From assembly GCA_030765065.1 (NCBI GenBank), contig CM060975.1:107838094-107902093 (forward strand): a DNA stretch of 64,000 nucleotides, in the 5' to 3' direction. Made by a program: the position numbers and the translations under genes. This stretch comes from Deroplatys truncata. Its lineage: Eukaryota; Arthropoda; Insecta; Mantodea; Mantidae. Under the pieces are notes generated by a model. That model did no database searches, was not told the DNA's origin, and saw only the letters and a program-made list of their open reading frames with translations. Within the stretch, counting starts at the first letter, position 1. Every line of letters starts with the position of its first letter. Of this stretch, positions 23,050-34,725 are shown piece by piece.

Positions 23050-23585
23050 CAAGTACACAGGTCCTCAGAAACGCGCAGAAGTCCCTAATATTTCCAGTTT
23101 GAATTTCACGCACCACTAGAGGCGAAGAATCCCGGGAGAGGGCGACAAACTGTCCCTAACGGGCCGGAAAACACATTCTAGTGTTAATGGGGAGAAATTT
23201 TTCCAATGCGCAAACAACTCGTCATCTGCCTGACAGCGTCCGCAGGACCCGAAGACATACCTGAAACGTGAAAGAGATAGGATAGGAATGACTAAGGAGA
23301 GGACTCGGCACCGATCCAGAATGGATATTTTATCTAGGCTCCACGAGAGGGGGTCCCGTGAGAAAAGAGGAGGCGAGAGGAGACACCGTGCGGCCGGAAC
23401 CAGAAGCGACGGCACAACACTGCCAGGATCCTGACTTTCCAGAGAGAGATGGCAAAGGGATAGGCAGACCGGGGACCCCGCCCGATACAGAGGGGATCTA
23501 ATTTCCCTCCAGGTGGTGGATACCCCGGCAGCCAGCCGAAAGGCGAGGAACGGAGAGAGTTTTTAAGGGTTTTTACGTCCAAAAA
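23050..23585 (-). repeat. SINE S1 copy
   Basis: The reverse complement aligns with 14530-14780: CTTTCGGCTGGCTGCCGG, GGCGGGGTCCCCGGTCTGCC and a CCTCTCGCCTCCTC block. It lies between the two inverted S3 SINEs. ORFs at 23116-23415 and 23334-23582 (minus) belong to it. Confidence 0.65.
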
Positions 23586-23704
23586 AAAGTATGTAGGTTG
23601 CAGTACGCTAGGAGTACGTCTCCATTGAGAATGTATACTATTATGATATTTTACCTATGTTTTGTAAAACAAATGTAATATCGTCAAATGATGTACCTCC
23701 CATA

Positions 23705-23995
23705 AATATTCATCCTCCGAGGTGTACGGATACCATGCTAGTCTCTAGTTCCCAAGGTCGCGGATTCAAGCCCGGCGGAGAGCGATGGATTTTTTTCGGG
23801 CGTAAAAATCCTAGGCATGACATCCATCTAAGGGAAGTAAAACCAGTGGTCCTTGTCGTAGATTTATGGCACGTAAAAGAACCTCAAACCTGATAAACAG
23901 GCCTCTGAGCAAAATTTTCGGGATCGTCCAATATACAAAGGGACTCTAAGGACCATAATAGTTGAAGAGCGTCCATAAATAAAACCCAATCCAAT
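23705..23995 (+). repeat. SINE S3 copy
   Basis: tRNA-like head with B-box GTCGCGGATTCAAGCCCGG (23757), body with TTTATGGCACGTAAAAGAACC (split at 23863), and 3' end GCGTCCATAAATAAAACCC (23970). It matches the minus-strand copy at 22790-23035. Confidence 0.75.
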
Positions 23996-24117
23996 CTTTC
24001 CATTAAATAAATGTTCAGAAATGCAGTTCAGTCTATTTAGTCATCGTATCCAGCGAACACAAGCTAATCGCTCTATTCTCATAAAATGCAAAACATATCT
24101 TTATGAGGCGCAAAAGA

Positions 24118-24350
24118 CTGCCTCTCTGATCGAGTGGTCAGCGTTCTGGCTTCTCAAATCAGAGGTTCCCGAGTCAATTCCCTGCTGGCACGGGGAAATT
24201 TGTCTGTATTTCAATGTTGTTTTACCCTTAGCAAAGTCTTGTATTATGTGGGACTGAAAGTGAAGGTGTTTAATCTTAAAAAAATAATTCAAACCCAGTG
24301 TGAAAGGACCTCTAGTCAACGAGCTGTTTTTCAAGTCAAAGCCCCCGATA
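24118..24350 (+). repeat. SINE S5 copy
   Basis: Head: GATCGAGTGGTCAGCG (24128) with TCTGGCTTCTCA and B-box-like CCGAGTCAATTCCC (24168). The body runs to a TTTTTCAAGTCAAAGCCCCC block (24328) that recurs at 16530. Boundaries approximate. Confidence 0.5.
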
Positions 24351-24865
24351 TGATTATTCAAGATAAAGCGGGCTTAAATGTAACAACAAAGAATAAAAGG
24401 CCGTAAAGCGCGCTTGGAAGACAAGCGATAGAATGATTAGCTTTTATTGATTGGACACGATCAAGTGTATTTTCGTTACAGTTTCGACTTTATTTTTAGA
24501 CAGCATGGCCTACAAATAGAACTTTTAACGTCGTACACACAAACTAAACGTTTTACATTATCACACTAGTGCGATAAAATGTTTATACCACTCCATTGGT
24601 GGCTCCGTTGTGACGAACTTCCAAGTCCAATGAGATGGAAATTACCCTTTGTATTTTTACATGTTTAATACTTTGAATTAGTATGATTACGTCTTACTTT
24701 TGATTCTGTCTTTTTACATAATTAATTTCTCACGGCGGTCGCAATATCTGTTCCCAATACAAATCGCCATACTTCAGTTTATAGCAATTCGTTGTGAAGT
24801 TAACCTATACCTTATATTGGCAGGCTTGTGCTTTCTTTGATCTAGAACGTTATTCTTTTATCTTT
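24351..24865. other. Unassigned sequence
   Basis: No supported feature. Confidence 0.4.
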
Positions 24866-26151
24866 AGACTCTTTCAACAAGAGTGTCCTATCTTTGAACT
24901 TAAATAAAACACGTTCTATAAATGATAGAGGTTTATTTCTTTTTTTATTTTGGAACATAATGTCATTAAGTGTGGAAGAGAACATCAGTTAAGTGACCGC
25001 TGCGACTTCATTGGGTTGTGTGTATACAGTTTACCCAATTTTTAATGACAGAAGAACGTAAATTAGGTCCAACTTCACGAATAACACCCGTGATGTTATT
25101 CATAAGATCATTTACTGTTTCTGGCTTGTTGACATAAACTTGAGATTTAACATAACCCCACAAGAAGTAATCCAACGGCGTTAAATAACATGACTTCAGG
25201 GGCCAGTTAACATCACCACCACGGGAAATGATGAAACCTCTGAACTTCTCCTTCAAAACATCCATTGTTACGAGAGCAGTATGACATGTGGCACAATCTT
25301 GCTGGAACCAGATGTTTCTGAGATCCATATCATCCAATTGAGACCAAAATAGTCCCTTATAAGAGCCCGGGATCTTTCTCCATTGACAGTTAGAGCTTCT
25401 CCATCTTCATCTTGGAAAAAATATGGACCAGTCTTTCCACTATACCAAAATCCACACCACACAGTAACCTTTTGGGGATGAAGTGGTCGTTCTTGAATCT
25501 GCATTGGATTGTGATTGCTTCAATAGCGGCAATTTTGTTGGTAACACAACCATCCATCCAAAAGAAGCCTTCGTCGCTGGAGATGATTTTTCGACAAAAA
25601 CCCGGGTCAGATTCCAATTGCTCCATAGCCCAGTCAGCGAATACACGGCGCAACCTATGGTCGTTGGGCTTAAGCTCCCGAGTTAACACCATTTTGTAAG
25701 CGTGAAACTTCAAGTCCAGATGCAAAATTCGACAAGTTATGGTCGGCGAAAGCCCCAATTCTTGCGCTCGACGAGCAATTGCTGTGTTTCCGTTCTCGCG
25801 TACACGAACGGCGCCTATACTTTCGTTGGAGTGCTTACGTCGATTACGTACAGGTGTTCTTTGATTGCTGACAGAACGATTTCTTTTAAATTTGTCGATC
25901 AAACGCCGAATCGTTCTCTCGCATGGACGATTATGCACACCGTACACGCAATACACAGAAGGTTTGGCGAACAGATGATCCACTCTGTTAATAAATTTTC
26001 ACAATTTCTACGCGTTGCTGAATGCAGTAACGTTCAATGGCTATTTGTCAATAACAACTGTAACCACACGAAAAAAATGACTGCTGTAACTCAATAACTA
26101 CGGCAGCTATCACATGTTAAATATACGACATTCTTGTTGAAAGACCCTTTA
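24866..26151 (-). mobile_element. Mariner-like element of the DD41D (rosa-like) type
   Basis: Inverted ends: CTTTCAACAAGAGTGTCCTA at 24871 and the complement CTTTCAACAAGAATGTCGTA at the right (around 26124-26143). A TA lies next to each end (24865-24866 region, 26153-26154), though the exact first base is ambiguous by 2-3 nt. About 1.28 kb, near full length. Confidence 0.75.
24990..26075 (-). pseudogene. DD41D mariner transposase pseudogene
   Basis: N terminus near 26060 reads IERYCIQQRVEIVKIYYQ-like with a frame change near 25985. The frame then continues as NRPCERTIRRLIDKFKRN (helix-turn-helix linker), AQELGLSPTITCRILH and LTRELKPNDHRLRRVFADWA. The first catalytic motif is IISSDEGFFW. After a shift around 25390-25340 the second is WFQQDCATCHTA, with Cys where Gly is usual after the Asp. 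The third is PLKSCYLTPLDYFLWGY; 41 residues lie between the second and third Asp. A common C-terminal WVNCIH... remnant ends it. Two or more frameshifts make it non-functional, but all three acidic residues survive. Confidence 0.82.
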
Positions 26152-26177
26152 GTATGACCTGCAATTATCCTGTTGCA

Positions 26178-26600
26178 ATTATTAATCCAGAAGAAACTGA
26201 AATGGAAGAGTCAGGTGAGATTACAGAAGCAGCACAAAGAATAACACTAGAAGTACTTACCCCAAAAAATTCAGAAAACAATATGATATAGCATTTAGTC
26301 CCTTTATTGCCTGGTGTAAGGCAAAACAAGGTGAAAATAGTTTCACTGAAAATGACTGCTAGTGAATCATCAAAACATCTGACATCTCGCTGAACACGAT
26401 CGTTTATATCGTTTTTAACGTCATTTCTTTTGTTTCAAGAATCTCGCTATACACCTAAGTTGATCTCATTCTATGTAATTTCTATTAGTTTCAGGAATCA
26501 ATATGATATTGTTATTGATATTTTACAAATTCGAACGTAACCAGCATATGCAACACGTTTTAAAGGTAGTTATATTTTGCTGAATTTTTTTTGCTTCTCA
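26178..26600 (+). pseudogene. Crypton-like tyrosine recombinase N-terminal fragment, copy 1
   Basis: After INPEETEMEESGEITEAAQR-type sequence (about 26180-26240) the frame shifts and gives KKFRKQYDIAFSPFIAWCKA then KQGENSFTEND (to about 26358). This resembles the SAM-like core-binding start of Crypton-type tyrosine recombinases (aromatic-rich 'F..W' helix followed by E-N/S-D). The catalytic R-H-R-Y part is absent. Non-coding sequence (GGAATCAATATGATATTG, TACAAATTCGAACG at 26494-26540) follows, and the inverted copy at 44060-44445 shares both parts. Family identification is tentative. Confidence 0.5.
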
Positions 26601-27503
26601 CAAATAAAACACTAGTTTTAACACTTGTACCATAATCCTCTATCCTATCCTACCATTATAAACATGTTACTGTTTTCAATATCGTGCATAATTAGCTCAT
26701 TATGGCACGCGTGCCAATAATAGCATGAGCTATTTAATGCAGCAATTACATAATACCAGTATTCAAGAAGCTGTGGCTTATAGGGAGAAGATAAAACCAC
26801 TCTGTGATGTTTTCTCTGAGCAATGAAATGCTAAAACCTCTGTACTTTATTACATATAGATTAATTAAAATCTGAATTTATAATTATTTACCATGCTGTG
26901 CTGATAATAGGCTGCATCACAGTCCGTAACACCCGCTCACCCCTGAAGGAAATATATGCAAGTGGCTGTTTCGTTTATCGTATCAACATGCCAGGTAATA
27001 ACAAATGAAATGCTAGGAGATAAACTAAGTCTCATTTACGAACATATGTAAACACTCTTACTTATGTCAGCTATGAGTGTCGAATTACTACATGATTTAT
27101 TGCCTACAATTTGTAAAGTTTACAAAAATGTTGTACCCAAATCTTAATACAATACTCGTGGAAATTGTCGCACGAACGAAAATGAATGTCATAATCATCA
27201 AACTTATCCACTTTTTGCTTAACTTACTATTACCCACTATTTTTACGAAAGTGAAAAGTGGAGTAGCCTTTATTTATCATTCTTAGTTACAAATCCACAT
27301 AACTCAAACATGTCATAGACTAGAAAAATCCCCTTAAGTTATGGATGGTACATGAAATGTAAACGTCGAACTGCAGAGCAGGAAGCAGGATAAGATTTGT
27401 TTACATTTCAAAACATTGACTGCGCTGACAGAGTAGCCTTAAGGTCCAGGCGACCGTTCTATTTGCCTGCATGTTCTCAATAAACTGTATAACACAATAA
27501 AGA
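26601..27503. other. Unassigned AT-rich sequence
   Basis: No supported feature; the ORF at 27077-27286 has no recognisable motif. Confidence 0.4.
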
Positions 27504-27507
27504 AGTA

Positions 27508-28295
27508 AAACTCGGATGTGATGCATACACATGACTTTCTCTACCCTCTATCGCTTATTATCGGGTTACAAAGTATTCTTATTTTCCTATCTAGTTCATT
27601 TTAATCCAAATAAACCTTTGCAAAAATAGCTAAATTACATATTTAGTTATAGATACAAAGGAAACACTGCTAGTCAAATGTTTAAGAACTGGACGCTATA
27701 TGCTGAGCTTAAAATTTCATACTGTTCCCGTGCAATCGCGAGAAACAAGTGAATGTTGACAGGAATTTAAGAGAATCATCAAGAAATGAACAATTCGAAC
27801 CTTTAATAACGGTTATATCAGAAAGGGATTATACTACAAAAACTTATTTGAAATAAATTGTGTGTTTTATAAGAGATCTACATTTTTAGTCTAGTACATT
27901 TTCGTCTTATCACTTAGAAGAAGACTTCCTAGGCTATTCCCAGAAAATTTAAGACCTACATTTTAGTTGATGTAAACATCTTTCATGTGTGGTATTTTAA
28001 TCAAAATCGTTACAGCCATTTTTTAGAAAATCAACAATTTCTAAAAATGTTCCATGCAAGGGGAAGTTTGAGTGGGGGATTTTGTGGAAAATCTTCAAGT
28101 CGCATCTTTGGAAGATACTCAATCTAAATTATTTTCTGAGTCACACGCACGCACATACACGGACCTTTTCCTGAAAATGCTTCTTTTTTATTCAGGAGGC
28201 CTCAAAGCATGTATTTCCGGCTAAATCTCGGTGCCGAATTTTTTGTGTGGAATGCAATACCCTCTCTACTTGCTATGTACATGGAGAAAGCAGTA
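27508..28295 (-). mobile_element. HNL element copy B3
   Basis: Plus-strand edges GATGTGATGCATACACATGA (27515) with ACTTTCTCTACCCTCTATCG, and ATGGAGAAAGCAG at 28281. Internal: CTAGTTCATTTTAATCC (27589), GATACAAAGGAAACACTGC and GGAAGATACTCAATC. The 7-mer GTAAAAC occurs just outside or at both ends (27505-27511, 28293-28299). It overlaps the expected end sequence, so I do not call it a target duplication. Confidence 0.7.
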
Positions 28296-28562
28296 AAACA
28301 AGTAATGGATTTAATTATTTAGAAGTTTCCTTAGGCAATGCCAGGAAAAAGTACGTTAACAGAGAATTGTGCTACAATTAGTAGAACATGCAACAAAGAA
28401 AGTCCGCAAAGAAACCCTTCTTAAATTTTATAAAGGTTTAGTTACTACCTATTGTTTGTATGGCTCGGAATGTTGGACTCTCATTAAAACGTATTAAGAA
28501 GTCCGGAAGCAACAGAAATGAAATTTCTACGACCTGTAGCAGGATATACACCTTAAGATAAG

Positions 28563-29416
28563 AAAAAATAATCTGATGTCTTATACTCACATGATTTCCT
28601 CTACTCTTGTACAAACTATTTTTACAAACTCTTATTCTCCATATGCTTCATGTTAATCGAGGTATTGGGATGTTAATCTTATTGCTAATTTTCTTGTAGA
28701 TGCAAGGGGAATTGGTAGGCTTTAAGCGATAGTCAAATATGTTAAGAACTGGTTGCTATGTGCAGTATTCCATTCTCTTTGCATTACCACGACAAAAAAA
28801 ATAAATAACGAATTCCCATTTGAGGAAAAGTATAAGTATTGGAAAATTTAAGGGAATAACAAGCAATATCTTGAAAATGGTTCACTCAACAAAAAAATGT
28901 ATATGACATAAATTGTGTGTTTTAACGCGATCAACATTTTTTGTGTAGTAAAAGTTTGTCTATCTCTTATGGTTTACCAGTTATGCAAAAGTCGTTCACA
29001 ATGAAGAATACTTTTGGAGACATCCCAGAAAATTCAAGATAACATTTTGTTTGTCATGAAAATATCTTAAACATATGATATTTTAATCAAAATCGTTAAA
29101 GCCATTTTTGAGAAAGTTAAAATTTTCGAAAAATGTTCCATGTAAGGGGTAATCTGGGGTGGGGGGATTTTCTTGAAAAACTGCGTGTCACATCTCTGGA
29201 AGATACTGAACCTAAATACCAAGTTTGGTGTTTATCCGACTGTTCGTTTCTGAGTTATGCTGTTCACAGACACAGACAAACACACGGACATTTTTCCAAA
29301 ATGCTTTTTTTTTATTCAGGGGGCCTCAAAACACGCATTCCGATGAAATCTCGGTATCGAATTTTTGGGTGGAATACAATACTTCCCCTACTTACTATAC
29401 GTAGTAGAGAAAGTAA
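28563..29416 (-). mobile_element. HNL element copy A3
   Basis: Nearly full length, from the A-run and ATCTGATGTCTTATACTCAC (28571) to GTAGTAGAGAAAGTAA. It shares GGTATTGGGATGTTAATCTT, CTTGTAGATGCAAGGGG, GGTTTACCAGTTATGC and CCAAGTTTGGTGTTTATCC with A1 and A4. The ORF 29133-29435 is a chance frame that recurs in other A copies for this reason. Confidence 0.8.
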
Positions 29417-29581
29417 TAAAGTTAATCGCAAATAATTACAAATTGTTTGATCATGTCAGTAGAATGAAGAAAGGCCGCTTCATATAATTCTAAATTAAAA
29501 TCCACAAGGACATAGAAGTCAGCTAAAAGATGGAAACAACAATTATAATGAGGAACTGGAACGGATCAAAAATGGTCTAAA

Positions 29582-30060
29582 CAGGGTTAGACAACCCTAG
29601 GCCCACGGGCCAAGTAATGGCCCACCAAAATATTTTGATTGGCCCGCCAATATCTCAAGATCCGATGTGAGCCTCTTTTGAATCTGAAAATAATACCATA
29701 AATTTATTCATAAATGCATTTTGCATTTCAGAGTCTGAGATTGGTTTAAATACTCTCAGTCTTGCAATTGGCTTTGTGTTAGGTTTAAGGAGCATTGTGG
29801 ATCTTCTCTTAATTTGACTGAAGTGGAAATATGTCCCTTCGGACCCTTTCCTGAAATTCACGATCTTGCTCTGAGTGTTGTGAAGATTAGACTCAACATA
29901 TATTTGCGAGCAAACTGTTTCTGCCGTGAATGTTATTAAGAATAAATTACGTTCAACTGTTACAGATGCACATCTTGCTAATATATTTGTTCTCTGTACA
30001 TAAAAAATTACACCTAATACTGCAAAATTGGTAAATGAAAAGCAACTTCAAAAGCCTCTT
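29582..30060 (+). pseudogene. hAT element remnant with C-terminal dimerisation domain
   Basis: Starts CAGGGTTAGACAACC with GGCCCACGGGCC and TTGGCCCGCC nearby, the usual 5' end of one hAT group. At about 29894-30055 the plus strand encodes STYICEQTVSAVNVIKNKLR then STVTDAHLANI, matching the hAT dimerisation motif (S/T-x-x-C-E-x-x-F/V-S-x-x-N-x-x-K-x-K ... L-T-D-x-H-L). One stop follows, then TPNTAKLVNEKQLQ. Everything between the 5' end and this domain is lost. The 3' end is not seen before the mariner at 30127. Confidence 0.65.
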
Positions 30061-30126
30061 TACCATTATAGTCTTCAAAATCCATTGGAATGTTCTTATA
30101 AAACAGTGTAATAAGAAGTCTTTCTA

Positions 30127-31689
30127 CTGTGTGATTCAAAAGTCAGTTGACAGATGGGGAAAAGCTCCCTATCTAAATATATTGGAGTATGTTGACTTTT
30201 GTGAACTGGATATTATTGTACAATTTTGAAATTATTTACTTATTTATCATTATTAAACTTTTATTTGTTTACGTATTTCATCTTTATACCCTAAGAATTC
30301 TGCAACTTTTATCTTTCACGTTTTTCTAAGCTAGTTTCTGTGGATTAAAAGGATTAGAAGTTGAAGTAGGCCACGGTAAACAACAATACATAACAATTAC
30401 TTTTATGTTTTGTTTAGCTTGTTTGAAGCTATTGAATTGGGAATGAATTAAAAACAGATTGTTTCCAATTGAGAAATTAACATTCATTGAGAATTCAAGA
30501 AAGATAATGTTGAGTCCTGTACAGTGAATGAACCTAGTACTTCTGTGTGGGGACAATCGTAGAACAGTAAGAGAAGCAGACGAGTTTCATCGTCGTCATC
30601 CAAACATTCCAAAACCATCTTACCAGAATGTTGCCAAATTATTGCATAAATTCAAGACAACTTTCAGTGTACTCGACAAGAAAGGAAGTGGCCGTCCCAA
30701 ATCTGCTATCAACGAACAGAATACAATAAATGTGATTGGGAAGATGAAAACCAGCCCTAAAAGTTCAGTGAGCTATGTGGCTCAAGAAAGTGGTATCAGT
30801 AGAGAATCTGAACGTAGAATACTAACGCAACGTTTGCGTGATGATCGATTCTTCCTTCAGCATGTCCTGTTCACTGACGAATGCCTATTCTTTATGTATG
30901 GATACACTCATACACAAAATGACGATACTGATCCGAGAAAACCCAATTTGGGTGCGAGAATCAAATGACCCTGGTGCTCTTAAAGTTATAGCCTGGTATG
31001 GAATAACTGGTGACGTGGTTGTTGGACCACATTTCTTTGATGGAAATGTAAACCAGCACACATACGAGGAATTGCTGCACACCACTCTACAGGAGTTCCT
31101 GGATGGTATGCCACTGAATCAACTGTTATCGAGTATGTTAACTGTTAAGCCACGCACATTATGCTCTGACTGTTCGCCAGAAAGTAAATGACATGTTCGT
31201 TGAGCAATGGATTGGACGAAGTGGACCTCAGGCGTGGCCTCTATGGTCACCAGACCTCACACCCCTTGATTTTTTTATGGGCGTATGTAAAGCAGGACGT
31301 TTTTCAGACAAAGCCCACAGCTTTAGATGAATAAAACAAAGGATCACCTATACTATTCAGAATATCCCACCTGCAACACTTTTAAGAGTGACAGAAGCAT
31401 GACAGGAAAGAGTGAGGCACTTGTCTTGCAAGTAAATGGACAGCATTTTGAACATCTCCGGCAGTGAACATACATACTGTAATAGAAATTTAATTTACTG
31501 TATAACACGCAAATTAACATTAAGCAATAATAATTTATTTTACCCGTGTTTGACATAAACCAATTGTATAAAACGTAAATAATGATAAATAAGTAAATAA
31601 TGCCAAAATTGTCCAATAATACATTATACAAAAGTGCACTTTATAAAGGAAGTTTTTCCCCATTTGTAACTGATTTTTGTGTCACACAG
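30127..31689 (+). mobile_element. Mariner-like element, TA-flanked (1563 bp)
   Basis: Left end CTGTGTGATTCAAAAGTCAG; the right end is the complement of CTGTGTGACACAAAAATCAG, and the match continues through ATGGGGAAAA. TA flanks at 30125-30126 and 31690-31691. Confidence 0.85.
30507..31470 (+). pseudogene. IS630-type transposase pseudogene
   Basis: N terminus MLSPVQRMNLVLLCGDNRRT (from about 30510). Then HTH and linker YQNVAKLLHKFKTTFSVLDK and GSGRPK. The first catalytic region is HVLFTDECLFF (about 30861-30893). A frameshift near 30900-30960 moves to ALKVIAWYGITGDVVVGPHF (30974). Where the second catalytic QQDGA-type motif is expected, the sequence reads LSHAHYALTVRQKVN (about 31145-31190), so the Asp is lost. 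The third region is WPLWSPDLTPLDFF (31235-31276). Frameshifts and stops follow, through remnants of VRH... near 31415. Confidence 0.78.
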
Positions 31690-31691
31690 TA

Positions 31692-32309
31692 TTATGGTTC
31701 AATGTGTTTAATTTTACGATAATTTTAAAAATGTGTAAAATTATATGATGTTCGTTCAAAATAAAAAGTGAATAATAAGAATAGCTGAATGATTCTAAAG
31801 TTTTATGTTTTGTATAACGGCCTACACTTACCTGAATACTTTCCTAATGTAATACTAATATTGGGGTTGAACATAGCTGTTAACGCAAATTTAGCTAGAT
31901 GGCCCTTCAAAAAATGCTATCAATTTTCAAGGCCAAGATTAAAATAGGCGAGTTGCTTTTGTTTTGCCCGCTCCAAACTTCAATTAATATACAAATGAAA
32001 AGAAACGCTGTGTCTGTATTAGATTAATTTTATTCACGAATGATTAAATAAAATTAAGCGCTCAGATTTTTAATTGATGTGCCATGTAATGAGCTACTGA
32101 AGGACAAGTACAGGAAGTTTATTTGGTCGACTTCTACAACCGTCTGCCGAAAGACACATTTCCTCATTCGAAACACTTTACACGAGGACTAATATCAGTG
32201 TTGGCATCAAATATGTTTTCAAGAATGAAATTTTTCAAATTAAAATGTAGGTCTGCTATGAACTGACGAGCATTTAGGGTCCGATTTGATGATAGCCGGC
32301 ACAAAATTA
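31692..32309. other. Unassigned AT-rich sequence
   Basis: No motif recognised. Confidence 0.4.
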
Positions 32310-32765
32310 GAACCAGATGTGTAAATGAGGCCTTTTTTTAAAGAAAGTACCGATAATTTTTTTTAAAGTGAAACATTTTCCAAATACTTTATTGCCATGC
32401 ATTAACTTACACCTTACATTACTTCTCCACATAGTCACCGTCGTTAGTTTTGTATACCTTCGCCAAAGAATGGTGCCGCCAGTGATGAAAGCCAAGTGTG
32501 CACTCCTTGTTTCACATCATCGTCGTCGTTGAAATGTTTTCCACCAACGAGTTTCTTCAGATGAAGAAACAGATGAAAATCGCTTGGTGCCAAATCCGAA
32601 ATTGTAGGAAGGGTGGTTCGAATTGTTCCCAACCAAATGATGTGATCAGATCTTGAGTTTGTTTGGCTATGTACGCTCGGCATTGTCACTCATTGTTGTT
32701 TCTCCATAAACCTCATACAATTGACGATGAACGTAACTTTTCTCGCATTCAAAAAACGAATCACT
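32310..32765 (-). pseudogene. Deleted mariner transposase fragment (irritans-like C terminus)
   Basis: On the minus strand, about 32760-32700 has HRQLYEVYGE (an N-terminal motif). This is followed almost directly by the C-terminal part SDLAPSDFHLFLHLKKLVGG (32610-32550), KHFNDDDDV and WLSSLAAPFFGEGIQN. The last catalytic SPDLAPSD-type motif is partly kept; the middle of the protein is gone. The C-terminal end is joined to DYVEK-like codons by a further small deletion (about 32450). Downstream AT-rich sequence to 32310 (CACTTTAAAAAAAATTATCG on the minus strand) may be the element's non-coding end. Confidence 0.65.
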
Positions 32766-32777
32766 GATCTGACACCG

Positions 32778-33540
32778 AGCGGGATGGCACAGGCGGTAAC
32801 GTCTGTGGCTCGCATTCGGGAGGTCTCGGGTTCTAATCCGGCGGGACGACCAATCTGACTGAGGTTTTTTCGTGGTTTCCCTCAGTCGCTAAGGTAAATA
32901 CCGGATTGGATATTTAATACCACGACCCAAAGTTCAATTTTAAGTCTTGGACAATGGAAAAATGAAAAATAGGTGGTAATAGCGAATGCTGTGCCATCTA
33001 TCCACAGACAATGAAGGCAGGTAGACTGGACGGCACCCTAATGCCATGTAATACAATCTGCATGGCACGAAGCAGAAGATCCGACTGCTATGCGCTAGGA
33101 TCTCTGTGGACACATGTCATGGTTACAGGGATGAGACCTAGAAGGCTAACTGTCGGCCTTTCTATATGAAAGCGGCAGTTAAACTGGACGGCACCCTAAT
33201 GCCATCTGCACGAAGCAACAGATCCGGTTGCTATATAAATTTGTTTATTATTAAAGTTATAATTATATAACTTACTGTTATTACAATTATGGTGATAATA
33301 AATATAGAATGATCATTAAAATATATAACTTTTTCTAAAATCTGAATATTCATAACTTCAATATAATTGATGCCCAATTGCTTTTAAGGTTAATGTTGGA
33401 TTTATATTTTCACACTAAGGTCTCGGGACACGACGAAGCGGGTTGTTACAGGGATGAGACCTAGAAGGCTAACTGTCCGCCACAACTCAATATAAGAGTT
33501 ATCCACTAACAGATCCGTCGCAATATGACCCTATAGCTAA
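32778..33540 (+). repeat. SINE S8 with internally repeated body
   Basis: tRNA-like head GAGCGGGATGGCACAGGCGG (32778) with B-box GGGTTCTAATCCGGC (32827). Module CTGACTGAGG ... CGTGGTTTCCC (32855-32882). Two body parts occur twice: CTGGACGGCACCCTAATGCC (33028 and 33185) and ACAGGGATGAGACCTAGAAG (33127 and 33450). An AT-rich insert (about 33230-33415) separates the second pair. This looks like a SINE dimer or one copy inserted in another. Confidence 0.55.
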
Positions 33541-34721
33541 AGCGACGTAAAATAAATAGGGTAATAAACACAAACTGATCTGATTTCACATTCTGTGGGT
33601 CGTTCGACTGTATTGAACATTTCCAAACGCCCTAATAACAGGAAAACACAAAGTGACAATCGCTCCCAGCTGCGTCCGGCTACCTAATGAATGGAGGAAG
33701 TGATCGCGCATGCCCAAAATCGCGACTGCAACGCTACAGCGGCAAAATATCAAAACGATACACACTTTAAAAACACGCCTCGTACAATTATAGCCCAGAG
33801 AAGTCAGTTTCATCCTTCTACCTGAATATGCACTTCTATTAGCGGAAAAATACTTCATATAAATGTGTTAATATAATTGCCTAGGAGTTAAACTACCATT
33901 AGACGAATTAAAGACAGAAAATTAGTTAAGAATTAAATAACATAGATTACTAATACGCAAGTGCAGATATTAGTTCAATAAAATACTGAAAACTAATGTG
34001 ATCTGTGGAACTTGAGCGTTTGAGTTTATGGTTCCAAATCTTAAACTTATGTGGCTTTGGCGGTGATTCATTCTCTGACGATTAATGTGGCCCCATTATG
34101 AAAATCATGGTAAACCTTGTGCCATTTTGGGCGCACCTCCTCCACCCTCAAGACACTTTAAATAACATGGAGAAGTCGTCACCCCTTCAACTTGGGCGCC
34201 AGCTGCAACACCGAATTAATTAGAACTTCCCGCTCGCAGCCAGACTAGAGCTATGTCTCTGGACGCCACATCATTTGGAGGGGAAATAGTACGGCGGAGC
34301 GCCGCATCAGGGGAAAGGGATTGCTATTGTCGCGTTCATCCCCTCTCTCCGGCGCCATAAGTTTACTCGTGGATCTACGCAAGGACGACCAGACCAGTAG
34401 ACAAGCTTTGCTTTGAAGCAACACCTGCAGCCAGCTATTAGGAGCGAACGCGTGATGTACGTCTACATTTTTGGACTTGGTAACATTTCTCAAGCTTTAA
34501 TTTTTGGCAAGTTAAATTTCTCTAAATTTCTGATTACTGACCTACACACGAGACGGTTAAAATTTGTATCTATTCTAAAATGTTGGGCTTCAAAAGTGTT
34601 GCAGTATATGATCATTATTTCTTTCTTTTGCGAGAAAGTTGAATTTTGAAGGGAAAGAGTGGTGAATTGTAAAGTCAATACATAGAAAGTTGAAGGAACT
34701 TTTATGTACAATTGTTAACGG
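33541..34721. other. Unassigned sequence
   Basis: ORFs at 33586-33858 and 34251-34493 (minus) carry no recognised motif. The part 34200-34440 is moderately GC-rich. Confidence 0.4.
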
Positions 34722-34725
34722 AATT

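Noticed and set aside
27505-28299. 7-bp GTAAAAC flanks of HNL copy B3 as a target duplication
   Set aside because: It overlaps the usual terminal GAGAAAGTAA sequence, and no comparable duplication is seen at other copies.
29133-29435. Recurring peptide similar to those at 890-1075, 5945-6241 and 37683-37889
   Set aside because: Recurs only because HNL copies share DNA; the frame and ends are not preserved across copies, and changes are not biased to silent sites by eye.
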